Assembly: GCA_964385045.1 (NCBI GenBank)
Contig: CAYLNM010000192.1
Span: 1 to 7,286, forward strand
Length of the DNA stretch: 7,286 bases
From: CAYLNM01 sp964385045
GTDB lineage: Bacteria; Planctomycetota; Phycisphaerae; Phycisphaerales; SM1A02
Reading direction: 5' to 3'
The translations under genes were made by a program, and so were the position numbers. The notes beneath the pieces were generated by a model that made no database searches, had not been told where the DNA came from, and saw nothing but the letters and a program-made list of their open reading frames with translations. This document shows positions 1 to 6,067 of this stretch, in pieces (position 1 is the first letter of the stretch; each line of letters starts with the position of its first letter).

Positions 1-85
1 GCCACTCCGTGCCGCCCCCCGCCGCCCCGTACCGCTCCGTGCCGCCCCGACCCGATCCGATCCGTCCCGGCCCGGCCCGTTCCCC
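1..85. repeat. Degenerate pentanucleotide repeat tract (NCCGN)
   Basis: Read from base 1 in steps of five, nearly every unit has the form NCCGN: TCCGT, GCCGC, CCCGT, ACCGC, TCCGT, GCCGC, CCCGA, CCCGA, TCCGA, TCCGT, CCCGG, CCCGG, CCCGT. There are about 17 units, with imperfect ones at 1-5, 16-20 and 81-85. The period is not a multiple of three and the tract lies upstream of the first start codon, so it is probably non-coding. It may continue left of the window. Its function is unknown. Confidence 0.6.
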
Positions 86-114
86 CGCCTCTTCGATCGA
101 CGCGGCCGCCCCGG

Positions 115-120
115 TAAGGT
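115..120 (+). promoter_or_regulatory. Possible -10 box TAAGGT for the propeller gene
   Basis: TAAGGT fits the TAnnnT form of a sigma-70-type -10 element and is a rare AT-containing spot in a GC-rich stretch. It lies 20 bases before the ATG at 141, giving a predicted leader of about 14 bases that still contains the ribosome binding site. No good -35 is visible; TTCGAT at 92-97 has a 17-base spacing but matches poorly. This is an inference from sequence form and position. Confidence 0.35.
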
Positions 121-130
121 GGGTCGCCGA

Positions 131-135
131 GGAGG
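131..135 (+). promoter_or_regulatory. Ribosome binding site GGAGG that decides the start at 141
   Basis: GGAGG lies five bases before the ATG at 141. The reading frame stays open back to base 9, but the upstream part is the NCCGN repeat tract and has no comparable site. The site therefore supports 141 as the true start. Confidence 0.7.
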
Positions 136-140
136 TCCGC

Positions 141-1634
141 ATGCCCGCTCGTCCGACCCGCGCCGCGTCCGCCGCATCCGCCGCCCCGCGCGGGCCCGCC
201 CCCCGCATCGTCCGCGGCGCTCCGGCCGCCACCACCGCCGCCACCGCCGCGGCCGCCGCCCTGCTGGCATGGGCCGCCCCGGCCGCCGCCGACTGGACCA
301 ACATGGGCGGCAACGCCGGCCGCAACGGCCAGTCGCCCGCCGTCGGACCCGCGGCGCCGGACGTCCGCTGGTCGGGCGGCGCCCCGTCGCTCATCGCCTG
401 GCACCCGGTGATCGCCGGCGACCGGGTCTTCGTGGTCCGGCAGACCGGCTTCCCGCCGGACGGGGAGCCGGGCGGCTCGCCGATCATCGCCTACGACCTC
501 GCGACCGGCGACGAGCTCTGGAGCGTGGACCTGCCCTTCGACGCCGGCGACTGGACGACGTGGATGGCCGGCACGAGCAACGGGCAGGTCTACGCCTCCC
601 GCTCCGGCAACGGCGCGACGGTGTCCGACCCGCTCGTGGCCCTCGACGCCGAGACGGGGGCGGTCGTCTGGACGAGCGACGCCCTCGTCGACGCGGGGGC
701 GTACGACGGCGTGGTCTTCGCGCCCGACGGCGACCCCGTGATCGGCTCCTTCACCACGATCACCCGGATCGACGCCGACACCGGCGACACGGTGTGGCAG
801 GTCGAGCGCAGCTGCTCGGTCAGCGGCACGTGCGGCGTCGCCCTGCACGAGGGCCGCGTCTACGCCGTCGACGCGGTGCCCGGCGGCAACGCGGTGCGGG
901 CCTTCGCCCTCGACTCCGGCGCGGCCGGTCCCGAGGGGCCGACCATGCCCGGCTTCACGATCCAGAACCCGCCGATGGTCGCCCCCGACGGCACGATCTA
1001 CGTGTCGCGGACGCAGAACAACCCGGACGTCGACTTCTTCTACGCCTTCGCCGACGAGGGCGCGATCATCCGGGAGAAGTGGAACGTGCCCGCGGCGTGG
1101 ACGACCCGGGGCGAGCTCGGCGTCGGTCCCGACGGCAGCGTGTACATGATCGGCGAGGGCCCGGACGGGGACGAGCTGCGGCGGCTCGACCCGTCGAACG
1201 GCGCGGTCCTCGACTCGAGCGGCCCGCTGGGCGACGTGCCGGGTCCCCGCATGGCGATCGACGCCGCCGGCCACGTCTACCTCTCCAACGGCGCGTTCGC
1301 GACCGGACGACTCCACGCCTTCACCGCCGCCCTCGAGCCGCGGTGGGACGTGCCGGTCACGAACGTCAACGTCGGCGGCCCCGCCCTCGCCGCCGACGGC
1401 ACGCTGGTGATCGTCGGCAACGGCACGCAGGTGATCGCCTTCGAGGGCGGCGGCGCCGGCGGCTGCGCGGGCGACGTCGACGGCGACGGCACGACCGGCC
1501 TCGACGACCTCGTCACCGTGCTCGGGGCGTGGGGTCCGTGCGGCGACCCGTGCCCGACCGACCTCGACGGCGACGGGATCACCGCCCTGGACGACCTGCT
1601 GGCGCTGCTGGCGGACTGGGACTGCGGCGGGTGA
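141..1634 (+). CDS. Exported PQQ-like beta-propeller protein with C-terminal dockerin-like domain
   Basis: This 497-residue protein starts at an ATG with a GGAGG site. Residues 1-50 look like a signal peptide: an Arg-rich start to about R25, an Ala/Leu hydrophobic stretch, and likely cleavage after A50 (APAAA before DW). Residues 51 to about 435 form a beta-propeller of the PQQ-like type, with the recurring D-x-x-TG-x-x-x-W blade motif at 119-127, 169-177 and 211-219, and later DGxxY strands that look like weaker blades. Catalytic function cannot be assigned; many such propellers are binding scaffolds. Residues 442-497 hold two EF-hand-like repeats (D445/D447/D449...D456 and D474/D476/D478...D485), each followed by a Leu-rich helix and a Trp. 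C442, C467, C471 and C495 bracket them and could form disulfides. The tail resembles the 'GC-type dockerin' found on many exported Phycisphaerae proteins, where it is thought to help anchor or sort them. The next gene is 163 bases downstream on the same strand, so co-transcription is possible but unproven. Confidence 0.88.
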   Translation: MPARPTRAASAASAAPRGPAPRIVRGAPAATTAATAAAAALLAWAAPAAADWTNMGGNAGRNGQSPAVGPAAPDVRWSGGAPSLIAWHPVIAGDRVFVVRQTGFPPDGEPGGSPIIAYDLATGDELWSVDLPFDAGDWTTWMAGTSNGQVYASRSGNGATVSDPLVALDAETGAVVWTSDALVDAGAYDGVVFAPDGDPVIGSFTTITRIDADTGDTVWQVERSCSVSGTCGVALHEGRVYAVDAVPGGNAVRAFALDSGAAGPEGPTMPGFTIQNPPMVAPDGTIYVSRTQNNPDVDFFYAFADEGAIIREKWNVPAAWTTRGELGVGPDGSVYMIGEGPDGDELRRLDPSNGAVLDSSGPLGDVPGPRMAIDAAGHVYLSNGAFATGRLHAFTAALEPRWDVPVTNVNVGGPALAADGTLVIVGNGTQVIAFEGGGAGGCAGDVDGDGTTGLDDLVTVLGAWGPCGDPCPTDLDGDGITALDDLLALLADWDCGG

Positions 1635-1686
1635 GCCGGAGCGCCGGGGTTCGCGTGGACGCGGCGAGCCGGGGCGCCGCGCCGGC

Positions 1687-1703
1687 CGCGGTCCCCGACC
1701 GCG
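1687..1703. terminator. Small perfect hairpin in the 163-base gap after the propeller gene
   Basis: CGCGGTC and GACCGCG form a 7-bp perfect stem around a CCC loop. No T-run follows, so it is a weak candidate for an intrinsic terminator and could be chance in such GC-rich DNA. The rest of 1635-1797 shows no gene and no TAnnnT box that I can support, so the next gene may rely on read-through. Confidence 0.25.
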
Positions 1704-1797
1704 CCGTGGTCCCGGCCGCGATCGTGGCCCCGCCGGCGGGCGCGGGTCGCGCGGGGGCCGCCGCCGCGGCCGAACTCACCGTGCCGGGAGTGCGCCC

Positions 1798-4143
1798 GTG
1801 AACGAGGAGTGCCGGCTCTACGAGATGCTCGAGGCCGCCGGCCTCATGGGCACGTGCGGGCTCGTCGACCTCGGCGGCGAGGACTGGACGCTCGAGGCGG
1901 CCCGGCTGCCGACGGAGGTGCCGGACGACGTGCGGCGGCGGCTCGAGGCCCCGGTGCCCGCCGCCGTCCCGGGGCACGTGCACCTGGACCTGCACCGGGC
2001 GGGCGTGATCGACGATCCGCTCACCGGCGACGGCGCGGTCCGCGCCGCGTGGATCGGCCGGGCCGACTGGCGGTACCGACGGATCTTCGAGCTTCGCGAG
2101 TCGCTGGGGGGCGGCGCGGTCGACCTCGTCTGCCTCGGGCTCGACGCGATCGCCGAGCTGCGGCTCGACGGACGGCACGTCGGGACCGCGGCGTCGATGC
2201 ACGTGCCGAGCCGGGTGCGGCTGGGGGCGCAGCTTCCCGCGGGCCGGCACGAGCTGGAGGTGACCTTCCGCGGGCCGGTGGCCTGGGCCGAGCGCGAGCT
2301 CGCGGCCCGCGGGGCCCGTCCCGCCGCGAGCGGGCCGGTGGCGGCCCACGTCCGGACGATGGCGGCGAGCACCGGCGGCGACGGCATGCCGCCCGTCGCC
2401 GGCTGCGGCATCTGGCGACCGATCCGGCTCCATGCGTGGAGCGGCAGCCGCATCGCGGCGCTGCGACCACTCGTGACCCGGGCCGACGCGGAGGAGGCGG
2501 TCGTCCGCGTGGTGGCCGACCTCGAGCACGCGGGCGACGACGAGGACCGGGGGCGGCTGGGGCTCATCGTCCGGCTCGTGGACCCCGACGGCCGGGCCGT
2601 CGCCCACGGCACCGCCACCGCGTCCGCTCCGTCCGCCGCGGCCGACGCGGACGGAGCGGACGGCGCGGACGGCGCGGACGGCGCGAGCGTTGCGGGCGAG
2701 CCTCCCGGCGCCGCGACCCCCGCGACGGGAGCGGTGCGCGGCACGGCGGCGCCGGCCGTCCGAGCCGCCGCCACGCCCGCCACGTCGACGGCCCCCACCG
2801 CGTCGCCCACCGACGGTCGCCCGCGCACGATCCAGGCCGTGGTGCCGCTGGAGCGGCCGCGGCTCTGGTGGCCGCGCGGCCTCGGCGAGCCGCACCGATA
2901 CCGGCTCGACGTGACGCTCGTGGACCTCGAGGGCGAGCTGCCGCTCGACGCCGCCTGCGCCCGCATCGGCCTGCGGTCGGTGCGGCTGGACACCGGCGAG
3001 GACACGGACGGCTCGGCGTGCACGCTGCTGGTCAACGAGGTGCCGGTGGCATGCCGCGGCGCCGGCTGGACGCCGGCCGGGCCCTTCCCCGCCGCGGTGC
3101 CGGCGGCCCTCGTGCGCCGCCGCGTCCGCCAGGCGGCCGAGGCGGGGATGAACATGCTGCGGGTGCGGGCGATCGGCACCTACGAGCAGGACGCCTTCTA
3201 CGAGGCCTGCGACGCGGCCGGGATCCTCGTGTGGCAGGACGTGATGCGGGCCGAGGCCACGTGGCCCGAGGAGCCGCCGCTTCCGCAGCTGCTCGAGGCC
3301 GAGGTGCGGCACCAGGTCGCCCGCCTCGCGCGACATCCGTCGGTCGCCCTGTGGTGCGGCGGCGAGCGGAACCTCCTCGGCCGGCGGAACGGCGGGTGGG
3401 CGGACGAGACCGCCGCGGACCTGACGTGGGGGCGCCGCTACCTCGCGGACTGGCTGCCGAGATGGGTGCGCGAGACGGACCCCACCCGGCCGTTCCTCCC
3501 CGACTCGCCGTGGTCGGGCGCGCCGGACCGCGACCCCGCCGACCCGGATCACGGCGACTGCCACGTGCGGACGCTCGATCTCGCCGCCCTGCAGGCGGTG
3601 GTGCCGCGGTTCTGCAGCGAGATCGGCTTCCCGGGCCCCCCGACGCGGGAGACCCTCGCCGAGGCGATCGGGCCCGCCCACCTGCGGTTCGGCGACCCAC
3701 GGCTCGAGTGTCGCCGGCCCGCCATCGCGTCGGTGGCCGCCGAGCACGCCGCCGCCCTGCGGCAGCATCTCGGCGACGAGGCGGCCGACGTGCTCGCCGG
3801 CGACTTCGACGCCTGGCACGAGGCTGCGCTGGACCTGCAGGCGCGGGCGATGCACCTCGCCTGCGACTGGCTCGCCCGTCGCCGGCCGCGCTGCATGGGC
3901 ATCCTCGTCCGCCAGCTGCACGACGCGTGGGCGGCCGACTCGTGGTCGCTCATCGACGCGGCGGGCCGCGAGAAGCCGGCGTACCACGCCGTCGCGCGGG
4001 TCTTCCGGGCGATGGAGGAGGAGCTCGCGGCCCCGGCCGGACTCTCGCCGGGCGCCGCACGCGGGGCCGGGGGCGAGTCGGCACCGGGCTCCGCCGAGGG
4101 CCCCGCGCCCTTCGAGGCGGGCGAGGAGCCGACCGCCGGCTGA
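1798..4143 (+). CDS. Glycoside hydrolase family 2 protein, beta-mannosidase type, with altered active site
   Basis: This 781-residue protein starts at GTG, with GGGAG at 1786-1790 seven bases upstream. It has no signal peptide and is probably cytoplasmic. Domains in order: a sugar-binding-like beta-sandwich at about 25-215 (DWRYRRIF at 90-97, GIWRPIRL at 204-211); an Ig-like sandwich at about 216-400, interrupted by an Ala/Gly/Pro-rich insert at about 272-340 and closing with LWWPRGLGEP at 356-365; a TIM barrel from about 415 (RGAGWTP 420-426, MNMLRVRAIGTYE 451-463, FYEACDAAGILVWQD 467-481); and a low-complexity tail after about 741. The nucleophile motif FCSEIG is intact, with E608. The acid/base motif, normally WCGxNE or WCGNNE, reads WCGGERN at 519-525, so the usual Glu position holds R524. 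Other conserved sites differ: RVW is RVR (R457), GDxHxW is GDCHVR (R591), WQLND is RQLHD (R705), and the N-terminal-domain Asn-Glu is Gly-Ala (79-80). Beta-mannosidases remove terminal beta-mannose; this protein may be inactive, binding-only, or act on another substrate. Family placement is firm, activity is not. Confidence 0.85.
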   Translation: MNEECRLYEMLEAAGLMGTCGLVDLGGEDWTLEAARLPTEVPDDVRRRLEAPVPAAVPGHVHLDLHRAGVIDDPLTGDGAVRAAWIGRADWRYRRIFELRESLGGGAVDLVCLGLDAIAELRLDGRHVGTAASMHVPSRVRLGAQLPAGRHELEVTFRGPVAWAERELAARGARPAASGPVAAHVRTMAASTGGDGMPPVAGCGIWRPIRLHAWSGSRIAALRPLVTRADAEEAVVRVVADLEHAGDDEDRGRLGLIVRLVDPDGRAVAHGTATASAPSAAADADGADGADGADGASVAGEPPGAATPATGAVRGTAAPAVRAAATPATSTAPTASPTDGRPRTIQAVVPLERPRLWWPRGLGEPHRYRLDVTLVDLEGELPLDAACARIGLRSVRLDTGEDTDGSACTLLVNEVPVACRGAGWTPAGPFPAAVPAALVRRRVRQAAEAGMNMLRVRAIGTYEQDAFYEACDAAGILVWQDVMRAEATWPEEPPLPQLLEAEVRHQVARLARHPSVALWCGGERNLLGRRNGGWADETAADLTWGRRYLADWLPRWVRETDPTRPFLPDSPWSGAPDRDPADPDHGDCHVRTLDLAALQAVVPRFCSEIGFPGPPTRETLAEAIGPAHLRFGDPRLECRRPAIASVAAEHAAALRQHLGDEAADVLAGDFDAWHEAALDLQARAMHLACDWLARRRPRCMGILVRQLHDAWAADSWSLIDAAGREKPAYHAVARVFRAMEEELAAPAGLSPGAARGAGGESAPGSAEGPAPFEAGEEPTAG
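2650..2685 (+). repeat. In-frame 9-bp tandem repeat (GACGGNGCG x4) in the GH2 gene
   Basis: Four head-to-tail units encode Asp-Gly-Ala four times (residues 285-296). The last three units are identical (GACGGCGCG); the first differs by one base. They sit at the front of a longer Ala/Gly/Pro/Thr-rich insert in the Ig-like domain. A unit length divisible by three keeps the frame, so copy number could change without a frameshift. Confidence 0.8.
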
Positions 4144-4331
4144 TCCGCACGGGCGGCGGGGCGGCGCCGTGCTCGCCCACGTCGCTCGACCAGGCCGCCC
4201 CACGCGCGCCGGCCCCTGCTCCGACGCCGGCACCACCGCCGCGGCAGCCGTGGCGACCGCACCGCCACGCCGCCCTCGCCGCCGGCACCACTGCCACGTC
4301 CGCCGCCGCGTCCGCCGCCGCCCCGATCCTC

Positions 4332-4337
4332 TACCAT
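4332..4337 (+). promoter_or_regulatory. Possible -10 box TACCAT for galE
   Basis: TACCAT fits TAnnnT and sits in CTCTACCATC, one of few AT-containing spots in this intergenic region. No convincing -35 is seen about 17 bases upstream. It would place the transcription start near 4344. The same TAnnnT form occurs before two other genes in the window, which slightly strengthens the call. Confidence 0.35.
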
Positions 4338-4366
4338 CGCCGCCCCGCCGCGGCCTCCGCGGGGCC

Positions 4367-4401
4367 CCCGTCGTCCTTCGCCCGTCGCCCGTCGCCCGTC
4401 G
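4367..4401. repeat. Heptanucleotide tandem repeat CCCGTCG, five phased units
   Basis: Units at 4367-4373, 4381-4387, 4388-4394 and 4395-4401 are exactly CCCGTCG. The unit at 4374-4380 is TCCTTCG, two mismatches away. All five are in phase. The tract is between the possible galE promoter and its ribosome binding site, so it would be in the untranslated leader. Confidence 0.75.
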
Positions 4402-4461
4402 ATCGGTGCCCCTGCCCGCCCGGCGGCTCTCCCGTCCCGCTCCCTTCCGAGGACTCCCCCG

Positions 4462-5454
4462 ATGCGCGTCCTGATGACCGGCGGCGCCGGCTACGTCGGC
4501 AGTGCCTGCCTCCGCTTCCTGCTCGAGAAGGGCCACGACGTCGTGGCCTACGACGACCTCTCCGAGGGCAACCGCGCCGCGGTCCCCGACGGCCGGCTGA
4601 TCGAGGGCGACGTCCGCGACGTGGGCGCCCTGACCCGGGCGATCCGCGACCACGGCTCGGACGTCGTGATGCACTTCGCCGCCCTCGCGATCGTTCCCGA
4701 GTCGATCCGCGAGCCGGAGCGCTACTGGGACGCGAACGTGCACGGCACGATGCGGGTCCTCGACGCGATGCGGGCCACCGGCGTCGCGCGGCTGGTCTTC
4801 TCGAGCACCGCCGCGACCTACGCCTTCACCGACGAGCAGCCGATCACCGAGGCGACGCCGCAGGTGCCCGAGACGCCCTACGGCACCACCAAGCTCGCGG
4901 CCGAGCGAATGATCCGCGACTACGCGGCCGGCCACGGGATCGGGGCCGCGATCCTCCGCTACTTCAACGCCTGCGGGGCGGACGCCGACGGCCGGCACGG
5001 CGAGTCGCGGAACCACGAGACGCACCTCATCCCGCTGATCCTCGCGGTCGCCGCGGGCACCCGCGACCACGTGAAGGTCTTCGGCTCCGACTGGCCGACG
5101 CGCGACGGCACCTGCGTCCGCGACTACGTGCACGTGGCCGACCTCGCCCTTGCCCACGAGCTCGCGGCCGGGGCGATCCGGCCCGGCCACGTCGCCGCGT
5201 ACAACGTCGGCAACGGCGACGGCACCACCGTGCTCGAGGTCGTCCGGGCGTGCGAGAAGGCGGTCGGCCGGCCCATCGCCCACGAGATGGCCGATCGGCG
5301 GCCCGGCGACCCCGCGACCCTCGTGGCCAGCCCCGACAAGCTCGTCCGCGAGCTCGGCTGGACGCCGGCGTTCCCGCACATCGACGACATCGTGGCCACC
5401 GCCTGGCGCTGGCACGAGTCGCATCCCGAGGGCTACGCCTCGGCGACCGGCTGA
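4462..5454 (+). CDS. galE: UDP-glucose 4-epimerase
   Basis: This 330-residue protein interconverts UDP-glucose and UDP-galactose in the cytoplasm using tightly bound NAD. It is an extended short-chain dehydrogenase/reductase of near-usual length (E. coli GalE has 338). The NAD-binding Rossmann motif is TGGAGYVGS at 6-14. The catalytic trio is visible: T116 in SSTAATY (the Ser/Thr position), then Y140 and K144 in YGTTK. Other family signatures are RYFNACGAD (166-174), HETHLIPLIL (185-194) and RDYVHVADLA (210-219). The start at 4462 has GAGGA eight bases upstream and gives the expected N-terminus. The GH2 gene ends 318 bases upstream and a 100-N gap begins 11 bases after the stop. UDP-galactose would feed surface glycan synthesis or galactose use; the sequence does not distinguish these. 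A relative acting on UDP-GlcNAc or UDP-glucuronate is possible, but GalE is the best fit. Confidence 0.93.
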   Translation: MRVLMTGGAGYVGSACLRFLLEKGHDVVAYDDLSEGNRAAVPDGRLIEGDVRDVGALTRAIRDHGSDVVMHFAALAIVPESIREPERYWDANVHGTMRVLDAMRATGVARLVFSSTAATYAFTDEQPITEATPQVPETPYGTTKLAAERMIRDYAAGHGIGAAILRYFNACGADADGRHGESRNHETHLIPLILAVAAGTRDHVKVFGSDWPTRDGTCVRDYVHVADLALAHELAAGAIRPGHVAAYNVGNGDGTTVLEVVRACEKAVGRPIAHEMADRRPGDPATLVASPDKLVRELGWTPAFPHIDDIVATAWRWHESHPEGYASATG

Positions 5455-5465
5455 TCGCCGCGGCG

Positions 5466-5565
5466 NNNNNNNNNNNNNNNNNNNNNNNNNNNNNNNNNNN
5501 NNNNNNNNNNNNNNNNNNNNNNNNNNNNNNNNNNNNNNNNNNNNNNNNNNNNNNNNNNNNNNNNN
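5466..5565. other. Assembly gap of 100 Ns
   Basis: Exactly 100 undetermined bases, a length usually used as a placeholder for a gap of unknown size. The seven bases before it (5459-5465) and after it (5566-5572) are the same, CGCGGCG. Linkage between galE and the next gene rests on the scaffold, not on read sequence. Confidence 0.97.
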
Positions 5566-5608
5566 CGCGGCGGGTCGGCGACCCCGGCCACGAACGCGCC
5601 GCCCGCCG

Positions 5609-5614
5609 TACACT
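5609..5614 (+). promoter_or_regulatory. -10 box TACACT directly before a start codon (leaderless)
   Basis: TACACT fits TAnnnT well and ends six bases before the ATG at 5621. Transcription starting the usual 6-7 bases after the box would begin at or next to the ATG, giving a leaderless mRNA. The intervening CGGCCC contains no ribosome binding site. No clear -35 is seen around 5586-5591. Confidence 0.5.
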
Positions 5615-5620
5615 CGGCCC

Positions 5621-6022
5621 ATGATCTCCGGACCCGCCCTCGACCCCTCCGATCGCAACGTCCTCGGCGAGCCGCTGCAGCCCTGCGGCACCGACCCGAT
5701 GACCGGCTTCTACCGCGACGGCTGCTGCCGCACCGGCCCCGACGACCTCGGCCGGCACGTCGTGTGCGCCGAGATGACCGAGCCGTTCCTGGCCTTCACG
5801 AAGTCGCGGGGCAACGACCTGTCGACGCCGATGCCCGAGTACGGCTTTCCCGGTCTGAAGCCGGGCGATCGCTGGTGTCTGTGCGCGGTGCGATGGCTCG
5901 AGGCGCTGGAGGCCGCGGTCGCGCCGCCGGTGATCCTCGCCGCGACGCACGAGCGGGCGCTCGAGATCGTCGACCGCGAGGACCTCGTGACCCTCGCGCT
6001 GGACATGCCCGACGACGCGTGA
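5621..6022 (+). CDS. DUF2237 (COG3651-type) conserved protein of unknown function
   Basis: This 133-residue protein matches DUF2237 in length and motifs over nearly all its length: NVLGEPLQPC (13-22), GFYRDGCC (29-36), VCAEMTEPFLAFTKSRGNDLSTP (48-70), and FPGLKPGDRWCLCAVRWLEA (76-95). Six cysteines lie at 22, 35, 36, 49, 86 and 88, and a His at 110 is in ATHERALEIV. Such Cys content could mean metal binding or redox chemistry, but no function is established that I know of. There is no signal peptide or membrane segment, so it is probably cytoplasmic. The frame is open upstream across the gap, but the domain begins just after this ATG, and the -10 box at 5609 places the transcription start here. 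The neighbouring glycosyltransferase converges from the other strand 45 bases downstream, so context gives no functional hint. Family placement is confident; role unknown. Confidence 0.87.
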   Translation: MISGPALDPSDRNVLGEPLQPCGTDPMTGFYRDGCCRTGPDDLGRHVVCAEMTEPFLAFTKSRGNDLSTPMPEYGFPGLKPGDRWCLCAVRWLEALEAAVAPPVILAATHERALEIVDREDLVTLALDMPDDA

Positions 6023-6048
6023 GCGGCGCGTGCCGCGGGGGTCGCCGC
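6023..6048. terminator. Possible GC hairpin between convergent genes
   Basis: The 45-base gap between two convergent genes begins with GCGGC (6023-6027), GCGT loop, GCCGC (6032-6036), a perfect 5-bp stem. An alternative pairs GCGGCG (6023-6028) with CGCCGC (6043-6048). No T-run follows on either strand. The location favours a shared terminator, but such stems are common by chance at this GC content. Confidence 0.3.
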
Positions 6049-6067
6049 GACGGCGCTGCCGCCCGCC

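Larger units (their letters stand above)
4144..4461. other. 318-base intergenic region before galE
   Basis: I see no gene here. The region holds a CCG-rich low-complexity stretch (about 4220-4325), a -10-like box at 4332-4337, a hairpin with a 7-bp stem (GCCCCGC 4342-4348 with GCGGGGC 4359-4365), a 7-nt repeat tract at 4367-4401, and the galE ribosome binding site GAGGA at 4449-4453. If transcription starts near 4344, galE has a leader of about 118 bases containing both hairpin and repeat. An open frame at 4169-4474 is low-complexity and runs into galE, so I do not call it. Confidence 0.6.

Noticed and set aside
9..140. An earlier start for the propeller protein
   Set aside because: These codons come from the NCCGN repeat tract and add Pro/Arg residues before a normal signal peptide. 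The GGAGG site supports 141.
119..1801. A 560-codon open frame overlapping the propeller gene
   Set aside because: It is a poly-Arg shadow. The overlapping frame has a signal peptide, propeller blades and a dockerin-like tail.
4169..4474. A 101-codon frame in the intergenic region before galE
   Set aside because: Arg/Pro-rich with no family resemblance, no ribosome binding site, and it overlaps the galE start.
1809..5624. A 1271-codon open frame on the plus strand, +2 relative to the GH2 gene
   Set aside because: It is Arg/Pro-rich, overlaps real genes in another frame and crosses the gap. It has no domain of its own.
1579..5691. A 1370-codon open frame on the minus strand across GH2, galE and the gap
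   Set aside because: It is antisense to two clear gene families, runs through 100 Ns, and its translation is an Arg/Gly/Ala-rich shadow with no recognisable domain. Long open antisense frames are expected at this GC content.
4462..6022. galE and the DUF2237 gene as an operon
   Set aside because: A gap of unknown size separates them, and the second gene has its own -10 box.
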